A DNA stretch of 63,900 bases. Source: Capnocytophaga sp. oral taxon 863 str. F0517. Its GTDB lineage: Bacteria > Bacteroidota > Bacteroidia > Flavobacteriales > Flavobacteriaceae. The stretch covers positions 1 through 63,900 of the forward strand of contig NZ_KE992129.1 in the NCBI RefSeq assembly GCF_000466425.1. The letters run 5' to 3'. The notes beneath the pieces were generated by a model. It did no database searches. It saw only the letters and a list, made by a program, of their open reading frames with translations, and was not told where the DNA came from. Position numbers and translations under genes: made by a program. Shown here piece by piece: positions 16,546 to 25,743 of the stretch (position 1 is the stretch's first letter; each line of letters begins with the position of its first letter).

Positions 16546-19071
16546 TTAATTGTTTGTAGGAATTTTCACTTCAATAGGAGTTTTGATCATAGTCTCTATC
16601 TTTGTTTTTACGACATTATACAAATCTATATTTTCAGCAGGAGTGTCTAAAGAAACTATCAAAGAATATCGCAATTTTTCATTATACTTCTCCAAATTGG
16701 TACGTGTTTTCCACCATCCTCCAATAGGATAAACAGCAATCAAGTTGCAAGTAGCTAATTGAGCTGCAGTAAGGTTTAATTCATCAGAATGTATTGAACC
16801 TCTATTTCTATTATCAGCTCCTATTAGCCATCTTTTTGAATCATTTTTACTGCGTTCTTCATTTTCTTCAGCTTCAATTGCCCCATTAATTCTTAATTGA
16901 AATGCTCTCTGATCCTCAGCCTCTGTATTCACATCGAATCGCAAACCGCAAGATGCATATCTATATTTATCTTTCCAGCCAATTTCTCCAGGGGCTGGTT
17001 CAATAAAATATGATAAAGTTACCCGCATTGTAACATTTGTTTCTGCAAGTTGTTCTAAGATCTCACGGGGCCAAGGTAGCTCAAAGAAGTGCATTTTATT
17101 CATTTTAGGAGCATTTTTACCTTCCTTAATAAAGGGCTGTATTTCTTCCTGAGCGATATAGGTCAAACCATTTTCAGTACTATAAAAAGCTCTTTCTTCT
17201 GATGGTACGCCATAACCACAATGACGTAGTCTTTGTATCATATCAGCTCTATTTCCGTTTCTAACAGGGAACTGCTCTTCCATAGCCGACGTCCATTTTG
17301 CAGAATGAACAATTAATCCACGAATACTTTCTGCCCATAAATGAGGATACTTAGCTTGCAACCTACCTGCAAAGTTTGAAGCTAAAGCTGTTGCTGCACT
17401 TGTTGCATTGATGGTATCAAAAAAACTACTTATTTGGTAGTTTTTACTTGTTGTCATCAATTCTAAATCTTGATGAGTACTAAAGAGAAGTAAAGAGTCA
17501 TTAGTTTTATATAAATTTCCTCCTTCAAACATCACTTCTGGTTTTATCAATGCAGTCTTACCCCATAGATATGAAGTTCGTGAAAAAGGGCTAATTCCTC
17601 CAACAGGAGCGACACGATCATAACCTGCTAACTCAGGACTATTAGGCGCCACTATATTTGTAAAAGCTCCAATGGTTAAAGCGTTCCATGCTTGTGCTGG
17701 ATTCTGAATTTTTCGAAGACTATGGTTATTAGGATAAGCATTAATAATATCTTTATCCAAATGATTTATTTCAGCAATATTACCAGCAGAAATTATCAAC
17801 AAACGACCTTTCTCATTATTGTTGTATGCGATAGAATCAACAGCACCTGACCAAGAGGTAGGTTTTCCTTTTTCACTTTCTTCAGCTGTTATTGCCATAC
17901 AATAACAAATAGTTTTTTTTGGGAATATAATTTCAGATGTTGCAACTGCTTGTTCTATTAAAAATCCCCATATTTCTTTTGGATTAGAACGACTATGTGG
18001 TAACAATTTAACTGAACCTATCTGATTTTCGATTTGTATTTTTTGATTATTGGCAAGATAAGAAGACATATCTCCATAAATGACTGTTCCACACATTCTT
18101 GTACCATGACCATTTCCATCTGCAATACCCTCTCCAACGACAGATCCACAATTTTTTTCAGGAATAATAGGTTCTAAAAGAGGATGTCCGTTATTTACAC
18201 CAGAATCTAAGACACATACAACAGAATCCGTATCATTATTAATTTCGAGTCTACTACGTAAATCATCTACCCATTCTCGTTGTTCATTTCTGTTTTCATT
18301 AAATAGAAATCCTGTTAGTGTACGCCCCATACGCAATTCTGCTAATTGGTCTGAACATCCCAATAATTTAGTCAGAGCATCTATATTTGCATATACTAAA
18401 AATACAGTCCTTTCTGGAAATGTTAGAATTGAATCCTCTTTGAAGCGAATGTTGAGACTCCGAAGAGAATCTATAAATCTTTTATGTTGATTTTCAATAT
18501 TTTCTGTTACAGAAGTTCTTATCCAAACCTCATACCAATCATTGTGATCAGTTGGAAAATCTTCATGTCTGTCAGTCCATAATGCTTTCAGGAGAGCTAC
18601 ATTAATATTTTCGATACTTCGGAAAAGATTGTCATTTTTAGGTTTTCCATTACGTAACTCTTCCGTCGCATATTTATGTAGCTTTTCTAAAAGTCTATAT
18701 TCCTCTCCATGAGGGATATAGATAGTTGCAAAAGTCTGTTCCTGGTCATCTTCTGTTTTTACTTGTCGAATATTTAACAATCGGATACCAGCTTTTTGAT
18801 CTTCTAAACTTTTTGATGCTAAATCATAAGTGGGAGCACTTGCAAATTCGAGATAAATTCCACTTCTCGCAGGTAAAGAGATTGCTCCCATTTGTTGTTT
18901 GACATTTGTATCATCAACTCTGGCAGCATCAAATTTCCTTTGTAAATATTCTGCATGTTCTTGTCGGTTTCTTTCAGGTATAAAAGATCTCCCTCCTCCA
19001 CTAACCATGGAAGAATAGTCAATATCTCTTTTTATCCCTTGAGGAATAATAATGTGTTCATATTTGCTCAT
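16546..19071 (-). CDS. ietS: Subtilisin-like serine protease, IetS-like
   Basis: An 841-residue cytosolic S8-family protease without signal peptide. The catalytic triad is visible: Asp289 (CVLDSGVNNGHP), His322 (GNGHGTRMCG) and Ser558 (NATSAATALAS), with oxyanion Asn431 (ISAGN). An N-terminal domain of about 280 residues and a C-terminal beta-rich domain of about 270 residues flank the protease. It begins 6 bases after an AAA ATPase gene. This pair, a small AAA ATPase followed by a cytosolic subtilisin of this size, is the IetAS arrangement first described as a plasmid stability and incompatibility module in Agrobacterium and later reported as a phage defence system. The assignment rests on gene order, size and motifs; no alignment was possible. 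The DNA is notably A/T-rich, which fits horizontal transfer. Confidence 0.8.
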   Translation of the reverse strand: MSKYEHIIIPQGIKRDIDYSSMVSGGGRSFIPERNRQEHAEYLQRKFDAARVDDTNVKQQMGAISLPARSGIYLEFASAPTYDLASKSLEDQKAGIRLLNIRQVKTEDDQEQTFATIYIPHGEEYRLLEKLHKYATEELRNGKPKNDNLFRSIENINVALLKALWTDRHEDFPTDHNDWYEVWIRTSVTENIENQHKRFIDSLRSLNIRFKEDSILTFPERTVFLVYANIDALTKLLGCSDQLAELRMGRTLTGFLFNENRNEQREWVDDLRSRLEINNDTDSVVCVLDSGVNNGHPLLEPIIPEKNCGSVVGEGIADGNGHGTRMCGTVIYGDMSSYLANNQKIQIENQIGSVKLLPHSRSNPKEIWGFLIEQAVATSEIIFPKKTICYCMAITAEESEKGKPTSWSGAVDSIAYNNNEKGRLLIISAGNIAEINHLDKDIINAYPNNHSLRKIQNPAQAWNALTIGAFTNIVAPNSPELAGYDRVAPVGGISPFSRTSYLWGKTALIKPEVMFEGGNLYKTNDSLLLFSTHQDLELMTTSKNYQISSFFDTINATSAATALASNFAGRLQAKYPHLWAESIRGLIVHSAKWTSAMEEQFPVRNGNRADMIQRLRHCGYGVPSEERAFYSTENGLTYIAQEEIQPFIKEGKNAPKMNKMHFFELPWPREILEQLAETNVTMRVTLSYFIEPAPGEIGWKDKYRYASCGLRFDVNTEAEDQRAFQLRINGAIEAEENEERSKNDSKRWLIGADNRNRGSIHSDELNLTAAQLATCNLIAVYPIGGWWKTRTNLEKYNEKLRYSLIVSLDTPAENIDLYNVVKTKIETMIKTPIEVKIPTNN

Positions 19072-19077
19072 AGTTTT

Positions 19078-20031
19078 CTACTTTAAGTTATAGGCTGATC
19101 TTCTTTCTCTAATGGTCTTTATTACTAAATCAGGAGAAATTTTAACTTCATTTATTACAGCTTCTTTTATAGCATCTAAACAAGCTTGATTAATTTCTGC
19201 ATGACTTAAGGATGTTAATTCAGGTAAAATCAAATCAATATCCTTTTGTGAAATACTTCCATTAAGTCGGTTTTTAAGTAATTGTATTTTTTCCTGATCA
19301 GTTGGGAGTTGGTAGTGAATTACATCATCGAAACGCCTAAATAATGCTTGGTCTAATAATTCTAAATTGTTAGTTGCGGCAATAATTAAACTGTCAGAGT
19401 GATCTCTTTCAATAAATTGCAGAAATGAATTTAATACACGACGCATCTCACCTACTTCATTATCTTTCCCACGTTGTCCTCCAATAGCATCAAACTCATC
19501 AAAAAGATAGACAGCAGGCACATCTTCTATATAATCAAATATCTGTCGCAATTTGGCACTCGTTTCACCCATATATTTTGTTACTATTTTGTCCATTAGC
19601 ACAACATATATTGGCAAGTGTAACTCATTAGCTATTACTGACGCTGTCATTGTTTTTCCTGTGCCAGGATGTCCAGAAAAAAGAATTTTCCTCCTATTTT
19701 CAAGATTATGTCTAAATAACTTATCTCTATAAGTAAATTCATTAATTATTCTTTCTATCCTTTTTCTAATTTGTGGATCGACAACTAAATCTACAAGATG
19801 CTCTTGTGGATGAATTTCTAAAAGTAAACCTTGTAAACTAGGGTCTATATTTCTAAACTTAGGCTTATTAAACTTCTCAGCATCAATAATTTTCCGTATA
19901 TCATTAGCTAAAATTACATGCCCTAATTTCGCTTCATAAGCTGCAATTTGTAATGCAACAGTATTAAATTTTTCACTATTGTCCTCAAAGTGACTCTTTA
20001 TAAGCGTTTTTAACTGATTTGCTGTTGCCAT
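19078..20031 (-). CDS. ietA: AAA ATPase, IetA-like
   Basis: A 317-residue classical AAA ATPase: Walker A SGHPGTGKT (119-127), pore-loop KYMGET (152-157), Walker B VYLFDEFDAIGG (174-185), sensor 1 AATNN (218-222) and arginine finger FRRFDD (231-236). The N-terminal 70 residues are helical (ATANQLKTLIKSHFEDNSE) and may bind the partner. It would act with the subtilisin encoded 6 bases downstream, as antitoxin/regulator or as unfoldase; which of these is not known to me. -7-like boxes occur 60-90 bases upstream (for example TATTTTTG read on the minus strand near 20119), without a clear -33. Confidence 0.82.
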   Translation of the reverse strand: MATANQLKTLIKSHFEDNSEKFNTVALQIAAYEAKLGHVILANDIRKIIDAEKFNKPKFRNIDPSLQGLLLEIHPQEHLVDLVVDPQIRKRIERIINEFTYRDKLFRHNLENRRKILFSGHPGTGKTMTASVIANELHLPIYVVLMDKIVTKYMGETSAKLRQIFDYIEDVPAVYLFDEFDAIGGQRGKDNEVGEMRRVLNSFLQFIERDHSDSLIIAATNNLELLDQALFRRFDDVIHYQLPTDQEKIQLLKNRLNGSISQKDIDLILPELTSLSHAEINQACLDAIKEAVINEVKISPDLVIKTIRERRSAYNLK

Positions 20032-20193
20032 ATTGTTAATTCGAATTTATGTTTGATTAAAAATAGTTAAGAGCTATTATGTTGAAGTTCTCCATTTATT
20101 ACAAATACAACTCCAAAGCAAAAATATCAACTCAAAATACAAAAGTACGGACTTATTATCAATATTCAAAAATTATTTTAGTAAAAAATTCTT

Positions 20194-21585
20194 CTACCTG
20201 TCCATCCGTACAATTCTTGGTTGGAAAGTACCGATGATATCCACCAAATCGGTTTGGGAAGCCATGACGGTTTCTATGTTTTTATACGCCATAGGAGCTT
20301 CTTCGGCATTGCCCCCGATAAGGGTAATATCTTTGGCTTTGAGGGCTTTTTTGATATCGGAATTGGTAAAGCGGTTCTTGCTCTCATTGCGAGAGAAAGC
20401 GCGCCCTGCCCCATGCGAAGCTGAATCAAAGCTCTCGGCATTGCCCTTACCGCGTACTATGTAGCCCGCATCCGTCATCGAGGCAGGAATAATACCCAGT
20501 ACGCCCTCCCCTGCTGGGGTCGCTCCTTTGCGGTGTACAATCACCTCCTTACCATCGTGAATTTCCTTCCAAGCAAAATTGTGGTGGTTCTCGATGCGTG
20601 CTCTCAATCGACCACCTACCGCACGAATGAGTCGGCGGTGGATGTCCTCATGACAAGCCGAAGCGTAATCGCCCGCGAGGTTCATCGCTGTCCAATACTC
20701 TAAGCCTAAGTGGGTCGAGAGGTCTAACCAAGCAAACTGTTGGGCTTCTTTGGGTAGCGGACACTGTTCGGCAGCCACGCGTACGTAATACTGCGCTATC
20801 TCTGCCCCAAAGCCACGCGAACCGCTATGGGAAAGAATACCGAGATATTTTCCTTTGGGCAAACCTATCTGCGGATCGTCTGCCAAGAGTTCTACCTCTC
20901 CAAACTCCACAAAGTGATTCCCACTACCCGAAGTACCCATCTGCTTGATGGCCTTATCCTTCAATCGCTTGAGAATAGGAATCAGCGAAAAAGTATCACG
21001 ATCAAATAGCTCGTGTTCTACATGCGACTTGTGATGCTCATACATACCAAACTTGGTGTGTTCCATAAGGGCTTTCTCGTACTTATCGCGTGCCCCCGAA
21101 AGGTAGGACACAGGGATATCCAAGATACTAAGGCACATACGGCAACCGATGTCCAAGCCTACCCCATAAGGAATGACCGCATTCTCCACCGCCAGCACGC
21201 CCCCTATGGGCAGCCCATAGCCACTATGGGCATCGGGCATGAGTGCCCCACCTACCGAAATAGGAAGTTTTAAAGCCGTATAGAGCTGCGTTCTAGCCTC
21301 TTCGGTGATGTCCTCGCCAAAGATATGATAAGGGGCGCGTGTAGCGTTGAGCTGTCGCTTTTCGGTTTTGGTAGATGAAAGCAGCGCTTCGGCTATCTGA
21401 CCAAAAGTAAGATGACCTTCGTACTGCGCAGGATTTTTTAAAATATCCTCAAGTACCGACTTTACATAAGCGGTATTCTTAGTAGCGTAATTGCGCTTCA
21501 TTACTTCTAACGCTACATTGATAGATTGATTATTCGGGAAACCTAACTTGAGCAGGTCTTTCCCTTTGAGTTTTAAATTTGCCAT
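20194..21585 (-). CDS. rtcB: RtcB-family RNA ligase (RtcB2 type, paired with PrfH)
   Basis: A 463-residue RtcB protein that joins RNA 3'-phosphate (or 2',3'-cyclic phosphate) to 5'-OH ends using GTP and Mn2+. Metal-binding and guanylylation motifs are visible: GLDIGCRM (about 143-150), GSGNHFVEFG near 220, HSGSRGFG near 255, HNFAWKE near 335 and the guanylylated histidine in SASHGAGRAFSR near 392. It lies 48 bases downstream of prfH. The PrfH-RtcB pair is known to recognise and re-ligate 16S rRNA cut in the decoding centre by ribotoxins, so RtcB here is probably the ribosome-repair paralogue and not a tRNA-splicing enzyme. Confidence 0.93.
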   Translation of the reverse strand: MANLKLKGKDLLKLGFPNNQSINVALEVMKRNYATKNTAYVKSVLEDILKNPAQYEGHLTFGQIAEALLSSTKTEKRQLNATRAPYHIFGEDITEEARTQLYTALKLPISVGGALMPDAHSGYGLPIGGVLAVENAVIPYGVGLDIGCRMCLSILDIPVSYLSGARDKYEKALMEHTKFGMYEHHKSHVEHELFDRDTFSLIPILKRLKDKAIKQMGTSGSGNHFVEFGEVELLADDPQIGLPKGKYLGILSHSGSRGFGAEIAQYYVRVAAEQCPLPKEAQQFAWLDLSTHLGLEYWTAMNLAGDYASACHEDIHRRLIRAVGGRLRARIENHHNFAWKEIHDGKEVIVHRKGATPAGEGVLGIIPASMTDAGYIVRGKGNAESFDSASHGAGRAFSRNESKNRFTNSDIKKALKAKDITLIGGNAEEAPMAYKNIETVMASQTDLVDIIGTFQPRIVRMDR

Positions 21586-21616
21586 TTTTTTAGGTGTTAG
21601 GGGTTAGGGGTTAGCT

Positions 21617-21663
21617 AAGCGAATTGCCATTCGTTAATGGGCGAATTGCCATTCGCCCCTACA
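21617..21663. repeat. Hairpin repeat GGGCGAAT-TGCC-ATTCGCCC
   Basis: Between prfH and rtcB, bases 21639-21646 and 21651-21658 form an 8-base perfect stem around TGCC, followed by CCTACAAAA. A degenerate copy (AAGCGAATTGCCATTCGTT) precedes it at 21617-21635, and a related copy lies at 34072-34089. It is a small dispersed hairpin repeat, here encoding partly the C-terminus of prfH. Confidence 0.6.
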
Positions 21664-22335
21664 AAAACGCTTAGCTACGGCGCGTTCTTTCTTATAGCTC
21701 TTATCTACATAAGTGCTTTTGAAATCGGTGCCTTTGAAAGTGCGCACAGGGTTGCCACGTTGCACTTGGGTGTGATTGTTCCAATGGTGCTGCGCTTGCT
21801 CGGCAAGTTGCTGAAGCTCTATTTCGGTGAGTTTTTCCCTCAGACGGTTGAGGGCGAGTTTCTTATTGTCCAGTTGCGAACGCGAATCTTGTGCCAATAC
21901 GCTGATACCTGTAGGCAGGTGGGTGGCGCGCACTGCGGAATTTACCTTGTTCACATTCTGTCCGCCATTGCCTTGTGAGCGAGTGGTTTGGAACTGCACA
22001 TCGCGCTCTGAGAAAGGCTGACGTTGCAGTTGGTCAAGCTCAAAAACGCCTATATACCAGTTACTTCGCTGGTGGAATTTGCGAAAAGTGCTCTTGCCTA
22101 CCCAGCACACGGTGCCGAGCCAACTTTTCAAAAATGATGCTAACTCCTTGCCTTTGAGTTGCAGGGTAACCGATTTGACAGTGAGATTGGCATCGCCTTC
22201 CTCACGGTTGAGAATGATATAGCTGATGCCTGCTTGGGTGGCCTCTTGCAGGAAAGTCTTGAGTACTTTCGCCACTACCCATTGGCATTCTAAAGGACCG
22301 CGTCCTGCGGTGATTTGTATGATTTTTTCTTCCAT
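21634..22335 (-). CDS. prfH: Peptide chain release factor H (PrfH)
   Basis: A 233-residue release-factor homologue. It carries the PrfH hallmark GRGPLECQWVVAKV (11-24) and the catalytic GGQ of release factors at 124-126 (SQGNGGQNVNK), followed by the basic helix used in the peptidyl-transferase centre. It lacks domain 1 and the long domain 2 codon-reading motifs of RF1/RF2, as expected. PrfH releases peptides from ribosomes stalled by decoding-centre cleavage and exposes the break for RtcB, which is the next gene. Its C-terminal codons overlap a GGGCGAAT-type hairpin repeat. The region upstream holds a structured element and a terminator (22505-22690) that may control the pair. Confidence 0.92.
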   Translation of the reverse strand: MEEKIIQITAGRGPLECQWVVAKVLKTFLQEATQAGISYIILNREEGDANLTVKSVTLQLKGKELASFLKSWLGTVCWVGKSTFRKFHQRSNWYIGVFELDQLQRQPFSERDVQFQTTRSQGNGGQNVNKVNSAVRATHLPTGISVLAQDSRSQLDNKKLALNRLREKLTEIELQQLAEQAQHHWNNHTQVQRGNPVRTFKGTDFKSTYVDKSYKKERAVAKRFCRGEWQFAH

Positions 22336-22348
22336 TTTTTCTTTTTAT

Positions 22349-22498
22349 TTATAGTTGCACATATGGCTTGCACTCTAAAAGCATCTCCCCAATTTCCATT
22401 GCTGAGGAGTGATACTTAAGGGCTGTGATTTCTTTCAGCGGGGTACGCTTGCGAGAAAGATAATTGATATTTGCTTGGGATTTTTGAGAGAAGGACAA
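22349..22498 (-). other. Open stretch upstream of prfH (uncertain)
   Basis: A 49-codon frame from a TTG at 22498 with natural-looking composition (NINYLSRKRTPLKEIT, SSAMEIGEMLLECKPYVQL), ending 13 bases before prfH. No ATG start and no known domain. It may be a remnant, a leader segment or chance; listed only because the composition looks coding. Confidence 0.2.
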
Positions 22499-22504
22499 AC
22501 AAAA

Positions 22505-22528
22505 AGCCCGAAGCAGTCGCTTCGGGCT
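22505..22528 (-). terminator. Strong rho-independent terminator before prfH
   Basis: AGCCCGAAGC / GCTTCGGGCT, a 10-base perfect G/C-rich stem with loop AGTC (22505-22514, 22519-22528). On the minus strand it is followed by TTTTTGTTTGT. It lies between the small ORF/structured element and prfH, so it would stop transcripts from the upstream promoter unless relieved. Confidence 0.8.
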
Positions 22529-22550
22529 TTTGTTGTATGATATGATAATG

Positions 22551-22690
22551 CTACATCAAGTGGATACGCCACGAAGCGTTACCTTGCTGGCAAGGTAATT
22601 CTACGGTAATATGTAACTTGATATAGGTCATTTCTTTGTAAGTTTTATTAAAGGTTAAACAATAGCTGTTTGAAATCGGGGGCAAAAGTA
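22551..22690 (-). ncRNA. Structured leader or small RNA with a 26-codon ORF
   Basis: A minus-strand -7 box TACTTTTG (22683-22690) would start transcription near 22676. The RNA contains an ATG at 22631 opening a 26-codon ORF (MTYIKLHITVELPC...; stop at 22551). The same bases can fold into a three-way junction: ATCAAG/CTTGAT closing stem, a TTACCTTGC-GCAAGGTAA hairpin and a GTGG-CGTAT-CCAC hairpin. The terminator at 22505-22528 follows after 20-odd bases. It is either a leader (attenuator) of prfH-rtcB, an independent small RNA, or a small-protein gene; the sequence alone cannot decide. It lies in a 420-base gap with no other gene; the remainder (22691-22755) is attaatgattaatg-type repeat. Confidence 0.5.
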
Positions 22691-22755
22691 ATGATTAATG
22701 TTCAATGATTAATGATTAATAACAAATAATTAACGATTTAATCATTCGTCCTTGA

Positions 22756-24300
22756 TTACTTATTTTGGCTCATTAACTTTGCACTTTCTACTAAGCGGAC
22801 AAACTCTTTTCGGTAGCCCTCTTCATCTCGGCCAAAAGCATTCTTCGCCAATTCTATTACTTGGTCATAGGAGGCTTGGGCTTTGTACTGGGAGTCTCTT
22901 AGCAATAGGCCAAACTCCGCTACCGCAGCGGCAAAGCGGAAATCTTCGGAAGCCTGCGGGAGTTGCTTGAGATTAAAGGTGAGTGGCTCTACGACTTCCT
23001 TACTGGCAGCGTTGGCTTCTTTAGGGTCTTTGTAGCGGATTTTTAGGAAGGCTACTTCGTTGCCCTTTCCTATTTCATTGAGCTTACTATCTTGATAACG
23101 GAGGGAAGAGGTTATTTTCCCATCGGAAGGAACGATCTCATAGATAGCCGTAACGGTATGCCCTGCCCCTACTTCGCCTGCATCCTTCTTGTCATTGGTA
23201 AAATCCTCATTGGCCAACATGCGATTTTCGTAACCTAAAAGCTTATATTGCTTGACATACTTAGGGTTGAACTCTATCTGTAATTTCACGTCCTTGGCTA
23301 CGGTAAAGAGGGTACCACCAAATTCATTGACTAAGACCTTCTTCGCTTCGGTAAGGTTATCTATATAAGCATAGTTCCCATTGCCACTATCGGCTAAGGT
23401 CTCGGCCATATCATCTCGGTAATTGCCCATCCCAAAGCCCAACACGGAGAGATATACGCCCCCTTCACGTTGCTTTTCTATAAAAGTTTTCAGATCATTG
23501 GCATTGCTAATCCCTATGTTAAAATCACCATCAGTAGCTAGAATAATACGGTTGTTTCCTCCCCTGATAAAGGCCTTATGAGCGAGCTCGTAAGCCAACT
23601 GGATTCCCTTTTCGCCAGAGGTTCCCCCTGCTGCTTCAAGGCCGTCCAATACCCTTTCTATCTTTGCCCGTTCCTTTACAGAAGTAGGCTCTAAGGCTAC
23701 CTTGGTACCGCTGGCATAGGTTACGATACTTACCTTGTCCTGCTGCTTGAGGTTATGAAGCAAGAGCTTTAGGGAGGACTTGAGTAAGGGGAGCTTATTG
23801 TAATCAATCATAGAGCCAGAGACATCAATCAAGAATACCAAGTGAGAGGGAGGCGCTTGGGAGAGATCCAAAGGCTTTGTCTTGAGGCCAATACGCAAAA
23901 GCTGATGCTCGGTGTTCCAGGGTGCGGGCGCCTGCTCGTAGCTCATACGCAAGGGAGCGGATGTTTGTGCATCGGGGGTAGGATAGTCATAATCAAAGTA
24001 GTTGATCATCTCCTCAATACGTACGGCATCCTTAGGAGGAAGACTGCCCTGCTGTATCATACGGCGGATATTACTATAAGCCGCCCTATCCACATCCACC
24101 GAAAAGGTAGAAACCGGTTGGGAAGCCACCTCTACAAAGGGGTTTTCCTTGATTTCCTTAAAAGTCTCCCCATTCTCAGCCGTAGGCACTTGCTTAGGAT
24201 AGGAGGGGGAATATTCTGGATTATACATCATGTCATGATTATTGCCACAACCCCATAGTAGCAAGCTGGCAAAAGCTGTAAAAACAATCCTTTTTTTCAT
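22756..24300 (-). CDS. vWA-domain lipoprotein (YfbK/DUF3520 type)
   Basis: 514 residues with lipobox LLLWGC (Cys18). Start at the ATG at 24300; an in-frame ATG 9 bases upstream is also possible. A von Willebrand A domain begins near 165 with the metal-ion site DVSGS (VFLIDVSGSM), with later MIDAS residues T (SYASGT segment) and D (LATDGDFNIG). An N-terminal YfbK domain (about 60-140) and a C-terminal DUF3520 domain (about 330-500) complete the family architecture, annotated elsewhere as Ca-activated chloride channel homologues, a label with little evidence. It probably faces the periplasm. It is a single gene flanked by repeat-rich DNA. Confidence 0.88.
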   Translation of the reverse strand: MKKRIVFTAFASLLLWGCGNNHDMMYNPEYSPSYPKQVPTAENGETFKEIKENPFVEVASQPVSTFSVDVDRAAYSNIRRMIQQGSLPPKDAVRIEEMINYFDYDYPTPDAQTSAPLRMSYEQAPAPWNTEHQLLRIGLKTKPLDLSQAPPSHLVFLIDVSGSMIDYNKLPLLKSSLKLLLHNLKQQDKVSIVTYASGTKVALEPTSVKERAKIERVLDGLEAAGGTSGEKGIQLAYELAHKAFIRGGNNRIILATDGDFNIGISNANDLKTFIEKQREGGVYLSVLGFGMGNYRDDMAETLADSGNGNYAYIDNLTEAKKVLVNEFGGTLFTVAKDVKLQIEFNPKYVKQYKLLGYENRMLANEDFTNDKKDAGEVGAGHTVTAIYEIVPSDGKITSSLRYQDSKLNEIGKGNEVAFLKIRYKDPKEANAASKEVVEPLTFNLKQLPQASEDFRFAAAVAEFGLLLRDSQYKAQASYDQVIELAKNAFGRDEEGYRKEFVRLVESAKLMSQNK

Positions 24301-24435
24301 AATTGTCATATCATTATGGTTAATGGGGCAAATATACAACTTTTTCTCGGTTTAACAAAGGATTTAGCCAATATACTAAGTCGATTTTCTAATTATTTAC
24401 TATCTTTGCCTCTGTAATTGGAATCCTTATCTAAG

Positions 24436-25743
24436 ATGAAAAAAGTTATTCTCTTTGGTTACTTATTTTGGGCTGTTTTGGTCGCCCTCTTTATCATCAC
24501 TCTTCCTGGCATCAATAGTCTAGGTTGGGCAATCTATGGAGGTGGCTTTCTATTGGGATTTTTCCTTCTGATTACCACCATTACCCTCATCTACTATAGC
24601 ACTAAGTATAAAACGGTCAAGATCATCAGCCTTATACTCGGCTTTGTCTTTTGTTCTGCTGTCTTTTGGTTCTATATAGGAGAAGATACTATTGAGAACT
24701 ACAAAAATGGTATTTATGCTACTAAAATGCCTGATAAATATATGTACTGGTATGATTATCTCTGGCATATCAATAATGATTATTTCTACTCAGACCTATC
24801 TCCTAAAAAAGAGTTGGAGTTTGACGAGCAAAAGGAATATATGATTAATGGTTCCTCTAATATTTTCTTTTGCTCGAAGAACGAATTATTCACTTATTAT
24901 TATAATTCCTTAGATAACCTCCTCTTTTTTGTAAAAATAAGCCCCAAAGGGACATCAGAAGAAAGGTTGACACACACCAAAACTAAGAAAACGGAACAGA
25001 AAGGAGTTTTCTTAGGAAATTACTATATTGATTTTGATGAAAACTATTACCATACGTGGTTAGTAGATAATGACACCTTAAAAAAGCCTTTGGAGGAGAT
25101 CCCTCATACTGAAAAATGGAACACTGAACAAAGGAGCGCTTTCCTCTCTAAAGTACAAAAAGAAGCTACTTACTATTTCCTAAAGCATACCGACCGAAAG
25201 GATTATTACGACCTGAAAGAGTTTCCAGAGGAAGGCAACTATAAGGTCGTATTTCTATTAGATGGGAAGTGGCAATTGGCACAGCTGTATTGCCAGAGGG
25301 AAGATTTCGCTACTCTTGAGCCAGCACGGGGCACTCACCCTCCCTTTAAGCAAGCGCTTATGAAGCGCTTTACTGCCCCTCCTATATATGCTCCTGCCAA
25401 AAATCTTCGTCCTGTATATATCCACAAAAACAGCACCTATTCACCCGATGAGGACGATCGGAAGAATACAGATCCTCAGTTTGACAACAATCATATAGTA
25501 GAGGTCTATTTCGACATTAGCCAAGGGGATCGTATGGCTTACCTAAAGACCACTTATCTAATGCCTAAGGACTATCAGAAATTCCTCCATGCCCCCAGTA
25601 CCTTCCTGAAAAATGGAGATGAAGAAATGGAAATCTTCCATCGTGAAGCCCTCTACCGGCAAAAACAATGGGAGTATGCTATCTACTTCAATGGTGATGA
25701 GGTTTATCTTCTAATTGAAAGATACGTACAATACCTTCGCTAA
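24436..25743 (+). CDS. Membrane protein of unknown function
   Basis: 435 residues. The frame opens at a TTG at 24418, but a -7 box TATCTTTG (24401-24408) and the N-terminal helix favour the ATG at 24436. Three hydrophobic helices occupy about residues 2-80 (ILFGYLFWAVLVALFIITLPG, a second near 30-52, a third near 63-82), and the remaining 350 residues are soluble and Tyr/Glu/Lys-rich. No motif or family is recognised. It resembles the unknown gene at 3041 in style only. Its last 20 bases overlap the Crp-like remnant on the other strand. Confidence 0.75.
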   Translation: MKKVILFGYLFWAVLVALFIITLPGINSLGWAIYGGGFLLGFFLLITTITLIYYSTKYKTVKIISLILGFVFCSAVFWFYIGEDTIENYKNGIYATKMPDKYMYWYDYLWHINNDYFYSDLSPKKELEFDEQKEYMINGSSNIFFCSKNELFTYYYNSLDNLLFFVKISPKGTSEERLTHTKTKKTEQKGVFLGNYYIDFDENYYHTWLVDNDTLKKPLEEIPHTEKWNTEQRSAFLSKVQKEATYYFLKHTDRKDYYDLKEFPEEGNYKVVFLLDGKWQLAQLYCQREDFATLEPARGTHPPFKQALMKRFTAPPIYAPAKNLRPVYIHKNSTYSPDEDDRKNTDPQFDNNHIVEVYFDISQGDRMAYLKTTYLMPKDYQKFLHAPSTFLKNGDEEMEIFHREALYRQKQWEYAIYFNGDEVYLLIERYVQYLR

